Positions 19,364 through 26,754 of a stretch of DNA of 39,307 nt are shown one piece after another (position 1 is the stretch's first letter; each line of letters begins with the position of its first letter). Below the pieces are notes generated by a model. That model was not told the DNA's origin and ran no database searches. It saw only the letters and a program-made list of their open reading frames with translations. The position numbers were made by a program, and so were the translations under genes. Source of the DNA: a bacterium (GTDB lineage Bacteria; Bacillota; Clostridia; Oscillospirales; Acutalibacteraceae); NCBI GenBank assembly GCA_020624805.1, contig JAHKVW010000007.1:1-39307 (forward strand), given 5' to 3'.

Positions 19364-19606
19364 GTAGGGACGAGCATTGCTCGTCCGCAGAATGACGGGG
19401 TTTCGGTTATCGGGAATGATAGATAGAAACACAACGCCTCTGCCATGCGGTACGTCATAAATGCCGTACCCTACGGAGCAACTAATCTGCTTCGCGTTCG
19501 GAGCGACATTTACCGGAAAGGTTATGGCGGGAGCATTCCTCGGCGGAAACACCTCCCCCGCTGTCACTTAGTGACGTCTCCCCAACGGGGAGCACCCCCG
19601 CCCTAC
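19364..19606. repeat. REPIN-like R element with nested N
   Basis: Left GTAGGGACGAGCATTGCTCG hairpin, internal GCGGTACG...CGTACC stem, the ATCTGCTTCGCGTTCGG leader motif, then GGCGGGAGCATT interrupted by N (19538-19596) before CCCGCCCTAC. It is the main content of the 19003-19627 gap apart from the leader signals; a shorter GTAGGGCGGGGGCTTGACAC half-unit lies near 19279. Confidence 0.68.
19538..19596 (-). repeat. N element (nested in R)
   Basis: CCTCGGCGGAAACACCTCCC, GTCAC-TTA-GTGAC stem-loop, TCCCCAACGGGGA and GCACC. It separates the two halves of the right-hand R hairpin (GGCGGG and CCCGCC). Confidence 0.8.
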
Positions 19607-19627
19607 AGATGACATCTTATCCCAATA

Positions 19628-19656
19628 TTGACATTTTTCGCCAAGTTCAGTATAAT
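19628..19656 (+). promoter_or_regulatory. Consensus sigma-A promoter
   Basis: TTGACA (19628-19633), 17 bases, TATAAT (19651-19656): a full consensus match. Transcription would start near 19663, so the open frame's earlier ATG at 19609 is excluded and the acyltransferase start is the ATG at 19678. Confidence 0.88.
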
Positions 19657-19677
19657 CCGAATAGAGGACTCATACCT

Positions 19678-20811
19678 ATGAGAAGATCGCTGTCCGTACG
19701 GATCGCGATAAACAATTCTGTGAGGCAAAAGATGAACGACAATTCAAAACCGCGCATCTTTAAATTTGATAACGTCAAGCTGCTCGTCATGATCCTGGTC
19801 GTCGTCGGCAGCTTTGCGGAGGAGTTCGCCGATGAAAGCGATATGTTTCGCTCATGGTTCATCTTCGTCAACTCCTTTGCGGCGCCGCTCTACATCTTTT
19901 TGAACGGCCTGTTCCAAAAGAGGTTCCAAAAGGATTATCGACCGAATCTGCACAAGATCAGCTACTACCTGATCCTCGGATTCATTTTGAAAATCGCGAT
20001 CTACGCGCTGCGGCGATTCAACGGCGAGGAGATCGGGCTGGATCTGTTAGGCAGCGCCGGCATCGACTGGTACTTCTTTATCATCGTGATGTACACGGTG
20101 ACACTCTATCTGCTCAAGGACGTCCATCCCGGGATCGTGATCCCCGCGACGATCGTTCTGGGCGTTGCGGCGGGATTCTTCCCGTTGGGCGACAGCTTCT
20201 ATCTGATGCGCTACTTTGTATTTCTGCCCTTCTACGCGGCGGGCTACTATTTGACGCCCGCAAAGGTCAGGCGCTTTTCACATCAGACGAAGGTCAAGCT
20301 CGTCGGCGTCGCGTTTTTGGTGATCTACTTCGTTCTGTGTTTCAGAATGAGAGATACGATCTATCCCCTGCGTATGCTGTTCACCGGCAGAAACCCCTAC
20401 AACATCGTCCCCATCGAGGGCTGTACCTTCTATCACCGACTGCTGTGCTACGGCATTTCTGCGGTCATGATCATCGCGGTCATCGCCATCATCCCCAATC
20501 GCAAGGTACCGCTGCTCACGCATATGGGACGCAACACGCTGAGCGTACTCTTCTGGCATTATCCGATCGTGCTGCTGATGTGGCACTTCGGGGCGTTTGA
20601 TTTCCTGCTGACATTGGGCGATCCGCTGTGGAAATTCAGCGTATTGACCGCGGCTGTGCTCACGGCGCTGATCCTGTCCTTCGACGTCTTCAGCTGGCCG
20701 CTGAGAAAACTGCAAGCGCTGATCGACAAGATCCCGCTGATCCCCTGCTTTGTCATGGACAGCGTAATCCTCATCACAGCGGCAGTCGTAAACATCTGGT
20801 TCCCGATCTGA
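19678..20811 (+). CDS. Acyltransferase-3-like multi-pass membrane protein
   Basis: About 377 residues with roughly ten hydrophobic helices, resembling membrane acyltransferases (family 3, OafA/NodX-like) that O-acetylate cell-surface sugars. It carries the family opening pattern F-D-N-V-K-L-L-x6-V-V-V-G and a C-terminal half with THMGRNTLSVLFWHYPIVLL, similar to family members (GxxSFxIYLxHxP). The conserved histidine expected after the first-helix glycine (GH) is serine here (VVVGSFAEEF), so enzymatic activity is doubtful. The ATG at 19678 lies just downstream of the promoter; MNDNSKPRIF at 19732 is an alternative start. It is monocistronic, with a terminator at 20889-20916. The substrate is unknown. 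Confidence 0.75.
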   Translation: MRRSLSVRIAINNSVRQKMNDNSKPRIFKFDNVKLLVMILVVVGSFAEEFADESDMFRSWFIFVNSFAAPLYIFLNGLFQKRFQKDYRPNLHKISYYLILGFILKIAIYALRRFNGEEIGLDLLGSAGIDWYFFIIVMYTVTLYLLKDVHPGIVIPATIVLGVAAGFFPLGDSFYLMRYFVFLPFYAAGYYLTPAKVRRFSHQTKVKLVGVAFLVIYFVLCFRMRDTIYPLRMLFTGRNPYNIVPIEGCTFYHRLLCYGISAVMIIAVIAIIPNRKVPLLTHMGRNTLSVLFWHYPIVLLMWHFGAFDFLLTLGDPLWKFSVLTAAVLTALILSFDVFSWPLRKLQALIDKIPLIPCFVMDSVILITAAVVNIWFPI

Positions 20812-20888
20812 ATCATCTGTCGGGATGCCACGGGCTGACACTTGTGTCAAGCCCTCGCAACAAAGATTTGTATACCACACTCACTCTG

Positions 20889-20916
20889 ACGGCACGGTTC
20901 ACCCGTGCCGTTTTTC
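20889..20916 (+). terminator. Terminator of the acyltransferase-like gene
   Basis: ACGGCACGG-TTCAC-CCGTGCCGT followed by TTTTTC on the plus strand. Confidence 0.88.
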
Positions 20917-20942
20917 TCTATCAAAATCATGAAGGGGAAACT

Positions 20943-20962
20943 ATTTCAAATTATTTTGAAAT
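20943..20962. promoter_or_regulatory. Operator 1 of the SdpR-like repressor (predicted)
   Basis: ATTTCAAATTATTTTGAAAT, a nearly perfect 20-base palindrome just upstream of the -35 box. The same half-site recurs at 21011-21030. A paired palindrome around an ArsR-family promoter is typical of autoregulation. Confidence 0.75.
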
Positions 20963-20967
20963 TCCTA

Positions 20968-20996
20968 TTGACTTTTGATAGGCGCGGCGCTATAAT
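20968..20996 (+). promoter_or_regulatory. Promoter of the sdpR-like gene
   Basis: TTGACT (20968-20973), 17 bases, TATAAT (20991-20996), flanked on both sides by the ATTTTGAAAT palindromes. Confidence 0.87.
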
Positions 20997-21010
20997 ACAC
21001 TCAAACAGCT

Positions 21011-21030
21011 GTTTAAAAATATTTTGAAAT
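21011..21030. promoter_or_regulatory. Operator 2 of the SdpR-like repressor (predicted)
   Basis: GTTTAAAAATATTTTGAAAT, sharing 10 consecutive bases with operator 1 and lying just downstream of the transcription start, where a bound repressor would block initiation. Confidence 0.72.
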
Positions 21031-21048
21031 AGATTCGGAGGTGAGCCG

Positions 21049-21306
21049 GTGTCATTAGGCAGTACATTCAAAACACTATCCGACCCGCAGCGGCGCGAGA
21101 TCCTGATGCTGATCAAGAAGAATTACCGTATGTCAGCCGGTGAGATCGCCGAAGCGCTGGGTGTAACACCGCAAAAGCTGAGCTATCATCTGAAGCTGCT
21201 CAAGGAAAGTGATCTGCTGATCGAAAGCAAGGAAAAGAACTTTGTCTATTACGAGCTCAATGCCTCGCTCTTTGACGAGCTGATATTATGGCTCAAACAA
21301 TTTTAG
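21049..21306 (+). CDS. ArsR-family (SdpR-like) autorepressor
   Basis: An 85-residue winged-helix repressor: LGSTFKTLSDPQRREILMLI, then the recognition region SAGEIAEALGVTPQKLSYHLKLLKESDLL and wing LIESKEKNFVYYELN. The pattern LSDPxRREIL and absence of cysteine metal sites fit the SdpR subgroup rather than metal sensors. The GTG start at 21049 has GGAGGT six bases upstream. The next gene encodes an SdpI-like membrane protein, the same pair as B. subtilis sdpRI, where SdpR represses its own operon and is sequestered by SdpI on toxin exposure. The two flanking operators support autoregulation. No sdpABC toxin genes are in the window. Confidence 0.88.
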   Translation: MSLGSTFKTLSDPQRREILMLIKKNYRMSAGEIAEALGVTPQKLSYHLKLLKESDLLIESKEKNFVYYELNASLFDELILWLKQF

Positions 21307-21388
21307 GGCACTTGTGCCTTTTTCTATCACACTATATCCGTCATCTTGGCACGCGTGCCTTTTTCGATCACTCTGTATCCGACGTCTT
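21307..21388 (+). terminator. Tandem terminator-like hairpins between sdpR- and sdpI-like genes
   Basis: Two direct repeats of 41 bases: GGCAC-TT-GTGCC-TTTTTCTATCAC... (21307-21347) and GGCACG-CGTGCC-TTTTTCGATCAC... (21348-21388). Each is a small GC hairpin followed by five T, directly after the repressor stop codon. They may attenuate readthrough into the sdpI-like gene. Confidence 0.7.
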
Positions 21389-21413
21389 TCCTAACCATTC
21401 AAGGAGGTTTACG

Positions 21414-22094
21414 ATGAAACGATTCAAGAAAATCACGATCATTTTGTTAGCGATCCTGCCGACGATCTATTCCGCGATCGCCGTATTCTTCATCCTGCCC
21501 GATACGGTCGCGGCGCACTTCGGGATAGACGGCACACCCGACCGCTACGGTTCCAAATACGAAGCCTTCCTCTTCCCCGCCATCATCCTCGTCATCGCCG
21601 TATTATATTTCCTTTTCAGAAAAATCCAACAGAAATCATCCACGGATGAAAACGATCGTACCGCGCGGAATCTCGACATTCTGGACACGGTGATCATGAT
21701 CGTCATGGTGCTGTTCAACGCGCTTTGCGTCTTTTTCCTGACCATGATGAAGAACCCCGCCACAATGAAGAACAAGGAGAATATGATCTTCGTCATCATC
21801 TCCTGCGTCATGGGCGTATTGTTCATCCTGCTGGGCAACATCCTGCCCAAGACCAAGCCCAATTCCTTTATCGGTGTGCGCCTGAGCTGGAGCATGGATA
21901 GTGACGAGCACTGGTATATCACCAACCGTAACTGCGGTATCGCAATGGTGCTCGCGGGTATCTGCACCGTCATCGCCGGGCTGATCGTCCGCAACGGCAC
22001 CTATATCATCTACATGATCCTTTCATTGATCCTGTTTTTAACGGTTGCAACTATTTATTCTTATGTTATAATAAAGCGTGAGAAAAAGAAATAA
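21414..22094 (+). CDS. SdpI-family membrane protein (DUF1648 plus SdpI domain)
   Basis: A membrane protein related to SdpI, the immunity and signalling protein against the SdpC cannibalism toxin of Bacillus. The 226 residues show a first helix (8-28) with the DUF1648 motif LPDTVAAHFGIDGTPDRYGSK, helices near 46-66, 88-108 and 120-140, the SdpI hallmark LPKTKPNSFIGVRLSW...W after the fourth helix, and two more C-terminal helices. AAGGAGGT sits seven bases before the ATG at 21414; the open frame upstream to 21288 overlaps the repressor gene and the hairpins and is not used. It is probably transcribed with the repressor, subject to the tandem hairpins. Confidence 0.88.
   Translation: MKRFKKITIILLAILPTIYSAIAVFFILPDTVAAHFGIDGTPDRYGSKYEAFLFPAIILVIAVLYFLFRKIQQKSSTDENDRTARNLDILDTVIMIVMVLFNALCVFFLTMMKNPATMKNKENMIFVIISCVMGVLFILLGNILPKTKPNSFIGVRLSWSMDSDEHWYITNRNCGIAMVLAGICTVIAGLIVRNGTYIIYMILSLILFLTVATIYSYVIIKREKKK
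22045..22072 (+). promoter_or_regulatory. Internal promoter for the kinase-like gene
   Basis: TTGCAA (22045-22050), 16 bases, TATAAT (22067-22072), inside the 3' end of the sdpI-like gene and 36 bases before the next start codon. Confidence 0.65.
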
Positions 22095-22107
22095 CAGGAG
22101 TAACCTT

Positions 22108-22830
22108 ATGCATATCTATCGAATCGCAGAAATGAATATCGCCGTCAAGGCGCGTTATGAAGAGACCTACCGCTATATGGCGGACTTTTTGACCGACAGC
22201 GAGGAGTATGAGCTGTTGATCGAGCCGACCGACGAGATGATCCGCTATGAAGCCGAGCTGGGCGAAGAGATCCACGGCGATCCCGGCAGTCCGTATATCT
22301 GTGAGTCGGTCGCCATCCTGCGCGTGATCTGCGACTACATCATCGACAAAAGCGGGTTCTTCCTGCATTGCTCATGCCTGAAATACAAGGAGGAAGCGAT
22401 CATCTTCACCGCGCCCTCCGGCACCGGCAAAAGCACCCACGCCGCGCTGTGGCGCAGGCATTTCGGCGACGAGGTCACCATGATCAACGACGACAAGCCG
22501 CTGGTGCGCGAAAAGGACGGCAGGTTCATCATCTACGGTACGCCGTGGAACGGCAAGCACGGCATCGGTGAAAACACCTGTGCCCCCGTCAGGGCGATCG
22601 TGTTCCTCTCACAGGCGCCGGAAAATCACGCCGCGCCGATCAATCCGGTCGAGGCGATCACCCTGCTCCTGCAGCAGACCGTGCTCCCCTCCGATAAAGC
22701 GCACCTGTCAAAGCTACTCGATATGCTCGGCAGGATGGTCGAAACCATCCCCATGATCCGCCTGGGCTGCACCATCAGCGATGAAGCGGTGACAACGGTG
22801 TATCGGGAGATTTATGATGATCAACAATAA
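22108..22830 (+). CDS. HPr-kinase-like P-loop ATPase
   Basis: 240 residues with a P-loop APSGTGKST (102-110) followed by HAALWRRHFGDEVTMINDDKPLVRE. This arrangement (P-loop, then a ND(D/E)KP strand, then GTPWNGKHG) is shared with the C-terminal domain of HPr kinase/phosphorylase and with the small HprK-like proteins found with PqqD or lasso-peptide genes. The N-terminal 90 residues are not recognised. AGGAG seven bases before the ATG at 22108 supports the start. No PqqD, HPr or peptide precursor was seen nearby, so the substrate is unknown. It overlaps the RAYT gene that follows by 14 bases. Confidence 0.75.
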   Translation: MHIYRIAEMNIAVKARYEETYRYMADFLTDSEEYELLIEPTDEMIRYEAELGEEIHGDPGSPYICESVAILRVICDYIIDKSGFFLHCSCLKYKEEAIIFTAPSGTGKSTHAALWRRHFGDEVTMINDDKPLVREKDGRFIIYGTPWNGKHGIGENTCAPVRAIVFLSQAPENHAAPINPVEAITLLLQQTVLPSDKAHLSKLLDMLGRMVETIPMIRLGCTISDEAVTTVYREIYDDQQ

Positions 22831-23323
22831 AGAGCAATTCCCCAAAAGGAAGCCGACACACATGAAGTCCTTTGATTACAGCGAGAATCACAGATACTTC
22901 ATCACCATATGCTCTGACGGCAAAAGGAAGATGGTTTCCGATATTTCTGTAGGGGAGGGGCTCGCTCCTCCCGTCATCCATCTTTCCGCAATCGGGAAGA
23001 TTATTGAGGAACAGCTTCTTGCCTTATCAACAAGATACCCCCAGATCGAAATTGAGAATCACGTTATCATGCCCAATCATTTACATATGATTCTTCGTTT
23101 AGAGAATACGGGAGGAGCAAGCCCCTCCCCTACCACACACGACATCATCTGCACATTGAAATCTTTGGTAACACGTTCCTGCAGACAAATTGGTTATCGG
23201 GGAAACATATGGCAACGCAGCTACTATGAACATATCATCCGTAATGAGGACGATTATAAAAACACTTGGATCTACATCGACAACAATCCTGCCCGATGGT
23301 CTGAGGACGAATACTACCAATAA
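22817..23323 (+). CDS. REP-associated tyrosine transposase (RAYT, Y1_Tnp family)
   Basis: A single-strand HUH/Y1 nuclease related to TnpA of IS200/IS605, of the type that excises and spreads REP hairpins. Numbering from the upstream in-frame ATG at 22814, features are FDYSENHRYFITIC (20-33), the HUH motif in VIMPNHLHMIL (H89, H91), FKS-like LKSLVTR (115-121), IWQRSYYEHIIRNE with the catalytic tyrosine at 137 or 138, and NNPARW near the end. The ATG at 22817 is chosen because GGAG is seven bases upstream. Two full REP hairpins of the R family lie in frame inside the gene, at 22949-22973 (encoding VGEGLAPP) and 23109-23133 (encoding GGASPSPT), inverted to each other on either side of the HUH motif. 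No separate flanking REPs are present. All catalytic residues are intact. Confidence 0.88.
   Translation: MINNKEQFPKRKPTHMKSFDYSENHRYFITICSDGKRKMVSDISVGEGLAPPVIHLSAIGKIIEEQLLALSTRYPQIEIENHVIMPNHLHMILRLENTGGASPSPTTHDIICTLKSLVTRSCRQIGYRGNIWQRSYYEHIIRNEDDYKNTWIYIDNNPARWSEDEYYQ
22949..22973 (+). repeat. REP unit inside the RAYT coding sequence (left)
   Basis: Begins GTAGGGGAGGGG and ends CTCCTCCCG with a CTCG loop. It reads in frame as VGEGLAPP. It is the inverse, with one base changed, of the unit at 23109-23133. Confidence 0.85.
23109..23133 (-). repeat. REP unit inside the RAYT coding sequence (right)
   Basis: Begins CGGGAGGAGCAAG and ends CCCCTCCCCTAC. It is identical over 25 bases to 15549-15573 and 28137-28161. 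It reads in frame as GGASPSPT, between the HUH motif and the catalytic tyrosine. Confidence 0.87.
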
Positions 23324-23324
23324 C

Positions 23325-23355
23325 AAACCACCTGCTCGATCGAACAGGTGGTTTT
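23325..23355 (+). terminator. Bidirectional terminator between RAYT and degV
   Basis: AAACCACCTG, ten-base loop, CAGGTGGTTT with TTTT on the plus side. On the minus strand the stem is followed by GTTATT, weaker but usable for degV. Confidence 0.78.
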
Positions 23356-23381
23356 ATTTCTCTATCGGAATTATTATTGCG

Positions 23382-24242
23382 TTACTTCGTCATGAACAGC
23401 ACGCCGAGGGTACGGGGGCCGCAATGGCTGGAAATGGTGCATGACGCGCGGGTGATGTGGATCTCCTTGAAGATATTCTTCGCCCTGACGGCTTCGACGA
23501 CCGCGTTGACCTCCTCGGCGTCCATACCCGCATGGGTGACGAACACACGGTCGGGATCAATGTTGTCATACTTATTGATGGTGTCCTCCATATACTGGAG
23601 CAACACCTTATCATATTTGCCGCGATACTTTTTGCCGACGCCCATCGAACCGCCGTCATCATTGTGGACATCGATCGAGGGTTTGAGGCTGAGCAGATTC
23701 GCGCCCAGCATGGCGATCGCGGAGCATCTGCCGCCCGCATGGAGGAAATCGAGGCGGTCGAGCACAAAGGACGCGTGCGACTTGGGCACCATCGCGGTGA
23801 CCTTCTCGGCGATCTCCTGTGCGGATAAGCCCTGATCGCGCAGCTCACACGCCTTGATGACCAACAGACCCGAACCGGTGGAAAGGTTCTGGGTGTCAAC
23901 CGAAAAGACCCTGCCCGGGAATTCCTGTGACGCGAGCACACTGCTCTGATGGGTCACGCTCAGCTTGGAGCCGAGGCTGAAATGCACCACGTCACAGCCC
24001 TGATCTATGAACTGCTTGAAGAAGTCGGTATACTCACCGACGCTGCCCGCGGTGGTATGCGGCAGTTCCTTTGTCTGATAAAAGATCTCATACAGCTCTT
24101 CGGGGGTGATGTTCACCCAGTCCTCATAGCTTTTACCGCCGATGACGATATGCAGCGGGATGGTAGTAACGCCGTAGCGCTGTTCCAGATCCTTGTTCAG
24201 GTCGCATGTGATATCCGATGTGATGATAACCTTGTTGCTCAT
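23382..24242 (-). CDS. DegV family fatty-acid-binding protein
   Basis: A cytoplasmic lipid-binding protein; in the FakB group it presents fatty acids to the kinase FakA for phospholipid synthesis. The 286 residues match the family. The opening MSNKVIITSDITCDLNKDL, the ligand loop TTAGSVGEYTDFFK with the conserved TS/TA-S region, SLGSKLSVTHQSS and the middle signature VLDRLDFLHAGGRCS are all visible. GGGGG six bases before the ATG supports the start. It is monocistronic and divergent from the GH31 gene. The exact role cannot be told from sequence, since Clostridia carry several DegV paralogues; no fakA is in the window. Confidence 0.9.
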   Translation of the reverse strand: MSNKVIITSDITCDLNKDLEQRYGVTTIPLHIVIGGKSYEDWVNITPEELYEIFYQTKELPHTTAGSVGEYTDFFKQFIDQGCDVVHFSLGSKLSVTHQSSVLASQEFPGRVFSVDTQNLSTGSGLLVIKACELRDQGLSAQEIAEKVTAMVPKSHASFVLDRLDFLHAGGRCSAIAMLGANLLSLKPSIDVHNDDGGSMGVGKKYRGKYDKVLLQYMEDTINKYDNIDPDRVFVTHAGMDAEEVNAVVEAVRAKNIFKEIHITRASCTISSHCGPRTLGVLFMTK

Positions 24243-24287
24243 ATTCTGCCCCCTGTGCGGTATTTCGATAAAATCCGCAAATAATCA

Positions 24288-24316
24288 TTGTAACTCATTT
24301 CATTCGATGGTATACT
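24288..24316 (+). promoter_or_regulatory. Candidate promoter of the GH31 gene
   Basis: TTGTAA (24288-24293), 17 bases, TATACT (24311-24316), about 100 bases upstream of the start codon in the divergent degV-GH31 gap. Confidence 0.6.
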
Positions 24317-24423
24317 GATATTGAATGATCGAATCGTTCTGATCCGACAGCAAATGAATATCGATCCCCAATCTATATTATTATACATCCAAAGCGTAAA
24401 AAAATCAAGTGCGAGGTATCACC

Positions 24424-26307
24424 ATGATCAAAAGATTCTGTTATGACCCCATCATCACCACCGGAGCCGTCGTCAAAGACCTCCCCTACTCTAACGGATC
24501 ACCCGAGCCGTTCACCGTTACCGAAAACGGTTTCACTCTGTATATGGACGCCAAGACCCGCGTCTACGGACTCGGCGAAACCATGCGCGGCATCAACAAG
24601 CGCGGATGGATCTATGAGAGCCGATGCACCGACGAGCCGTTCCATACCGAGGACAAGCGCTCTGTCTACGGCGCGCACAACTTTATCCTGATCGACGGCA
24701 AAAAACGCTTCGGCGCGTTCTTCGACCTGCCCGGCAGGATCACCTACGATATCGGCTATACCGACAGCGACATCATCACCATCACGCCTGAGAATTTCGC
24801 GCTCGATCTGTACATTATCACGGGCGACAGCCTGAAAGCGATCGTCAGCGAATTTCGCGCTTTGATCGGCAAAAGCTATCTGCCGCCGAAGTGGGCGTTC
24901 GGCTACGGACAGAGCCGCTGGGGATATGTGACCGAAGATGACATCAGACGGTGTGCTGACCAATATAAAGATGCGCGCATCCCGCTGGACATGCTGTACC
25001 TCGACATCGACTATATGGACAGCTTCAAGGACTTCACCATCCACCCCGAACGCTTTCCCGATCTCAAGGCTTTTGCCGCCGAGATGAAGGCGCGCGGGAT
25101 CCGGCTGATCCCCATCATCGACGCCGCCGTCAAAAAAGAAGAGGGCTACAGCGTCTATGACGAGGGGCATGAAAAGGGCTATTTCTGCAAGGATGAGAAC
25201 GGCGAGGATTTCGTCGTCGGCGTATGGCCGGGCAAAAGCGTTCTGCCCGATTTCCTCGATCCCGAAGCGTCACGCTGGTTCGGACAACAATACAAAGCCC
25301 TCACCGATCTGGGCATCGAGGGCTTTTGGAACGACATGAACGAGCCGGCGCTCTTCTACAGCGAAAAAGGGCTTGAGCGCGCGATCGAAGAAGTTCAAAA
25401 GATCGATATCGAAAAGATCGGCGCGCTGGACTTTTTCGGCACACGCGACGTACTCGTGAAACTCCAGAATTCCGACAGCGACTACAAGAGCTTTTACCAC
25501 AACACCCCCGAGGGCAGATTCGCCCACTACGATGTGCACAACCTCTACGGCTATCGGATGACCAAAAGCGCCTATGACGCGCTGTGCGAACTGCGCGACA
25601 AACCGAGCTTGTTGTTCTCACGCGCGTCCACTATCGGCGCGCACCGTTACGGCGGCATTTGGACAGGCGACAATCACAGCTGGTGGAGCCATATTCTGCA
25701 AAGCCTACAGCAGATGCCGGGACTGAATATGTGCGGCTTTTTGTTCAGCGGCAGTGATATCGGCGGCTTCAACGGCAACTGCACCCGCGATCTGCTGATC
25801 CGCTGGATGAGCTTCGCGCTGTTCACACCGCTCATGCGCAACCATGCCGCCTTCGGCACACGCAGTCAGGAGGCGTTCGCGTTCGGCGACACCGAGGTGT
25901 TCCGCCACATCATCACGCTCAGATACCGCCTGCTCCCCTATCTGTACGATGAATTCGTCAAGGCGGTCGAGAACGATACCATGTACTTCCGACCCCTCGC
26001 GTTCGACTATGAGGACGACGAGATCGCCGCGACGGTCGAGGATCAGCTGATGGTCGGCGACAGGATGATGATCGCGCCGATCTACCGCCAGAACGCCGAC
26101 GCGCGACATATCTACCTGCCCGAGAAGATGACACAGGTGCGGATGCACGAGGGCGAAATTTCTACAGAAGAATTATGCAAGGGTTGGCATTATGTGAATA
26201 TCCCCCTCGGCGACGTCGTCTATTTTACTACCTCACCCATCGCGCTCGGGGAGACGGTTAAGAATACGTCGGAAGTAAACTGGGAGAAACAAGATACTGA
26301 AAACTGA
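24424..26307 (+). CDS. Glycoside hydrolase family 31 alpha-glucosidase
   Basis: Releases glucose from the non-reducing end of alpha-glucosides by a retaining mechanism. No signal peptide, so probably cytoplasmic and acting on imported oligosaccharides. The 627 residues contain the N-terminal beta-sandwich with RVYGLGE, the (beta/alpha)8 barrel opening PPKWAFGYGQSRWGY, DMLYLDIDYMD, the nucleophile D304 in GFWNDMNEP and the general acid D416 in GIWTGDNHSWW. GAGG seven bases before the ATG at 24424 fixes the start; the GTG at 24409 is not used. The last residues (KQDTEN) and the stop codon are encoded by the first heptamers of an H element, so the original C-terminus may have been trimmed. Xylosidase or sulfoquinovosidase activity is less likely but not excluded. 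Confidence 0.9.
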   Translation: MIKRFCYDPIITTGAVVKDLPYSNGSPEPFTVTENGFTLYMDAKTRVYGLGETMRGINKRGWIYESRCTDEPFHTEDKRSVYGAHNFILIDGKKRFGAFFDLPGRITYDIGYTDSDIITITPENFALDLYIITGDSLKAIVSEFRALIGKSYLPPKWAFGYGQSRWGYVTEDDIRRCADQYKDARIPLDMLYLDIDYMDSFKDFTIHPERFPDLKAFAAEMKARGIRLIPIIDAAVKKEEGYSVYDEGHEKGYFCKDENGEDFVVGVWPGKSVLPDFLDPEASRWFGQQYKALTDLGIEGFWNDMNEPALFYSEKGLERAIEEVQKIDIEKIGALDFFGTRDVLVKLQNSDSDYKSFYHNTPEGRFAHYDVHNLYGYRMTKSAYDALCELRDKPSLLFSRASTIGAHRYGGIWTGDNHSWWSHILQSLQQMPGLNMCGFLFSGSDIGGFNGNCTRDLLIRWMSFALFTPLMRNHAAFGTRSQEAFAFGDTEVFRHIITLRYRLLPYLYDEFVKAVENDTMYFRPLAFDYEDDEIAATVEDQLMVGDRMMIAPIYRQNADARHIYLPEKMTQVRMHEGEISTEELCKGWHYVNIPLGDVVYFTTSPIALGETVKNTSEVNWEKQDTEN

Positions 26308-26676
26308 AAACTTAAGACTTAAAAATGAATAATAAAGGGGCGCGTGCGCCTTTATCTATACCACTGTAACGTGTAGCAGAATCAAAAAAGCCTTCCCCTC
26401 GGGGGAAGGTGGCTCGGCGTAAGTCGAGTCGGATGAGGGGCTTACTTATCCGAAAGATCATCTTAACAAAGAGCGTGAGACATTTCCTCGATCCTCGGGA
26501 CACATTCAGTCATACCGAGATCGACATTAACAGGAAAGGGTGCCCCCTCATCCGTCACCTTTGGTGACACCTTCCCCCCGAGGGGAAGGCTTTTCCAACT
26601 GAATACTATCATTGATCGAGCAAAGCGAGAAACTATCATTATTCATTCTTCAATTTTCAGTCTTCAGTCTTAAGTC
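26296..26676. repeat. H element enclosing a complete K element
   Basis: The left array 26296-26336 reads ACTGAAA, ACTGAAA, ACTTAAG, ACTTAAA, AATGAAT and is followed by a GGCGCG-TGCGCC hairpin. The right array 26639-26676 is the inverse (TTCAATTTTCAGTCTTCAGTC). Between them lies K copy 4. This structure fills the GH31-pduL gap. Confidence 0.78.
26393..26590. repeat. K element, copy 4
   Basis: The left hairpin CCTTCCCCTCGGGGGAAGG and the right hairpin CCTTCCCCCCGAGGGGAAGG; inside, GGATGAGGGG...CCCCTCATCC in inverted orientation and a centre with CATCTTAACAAAGAG. The centre matches copy 3 directly and copy 5 in reverse. Confidence 0.85.
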
Positions 26677-26681
26677 AAAAC

Positions 26682-26708
26682 AAAAAAGCTCCCCCTTTCG
26701 GAGGAGCT
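26682..26708 (-). terminator. Terminator of pduL
   Basis: On the minus strand AGCTCC, loop, GGAGCT followed by TTTTTTG. Confidence 0.82.
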
Positions 26709-26754
26709 GACGCGTTAGTTGATTCGAATCTCTAAAGGGGTTTCACAACGACGA

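Noticed and set aside
26717..26739. GATTCGAATC near the pduL end, resembling a tRNA T-arm
   Set aside because: No acceptor, D or anticodon arms can be built around it; it lies between the pduL stop and its terminator.
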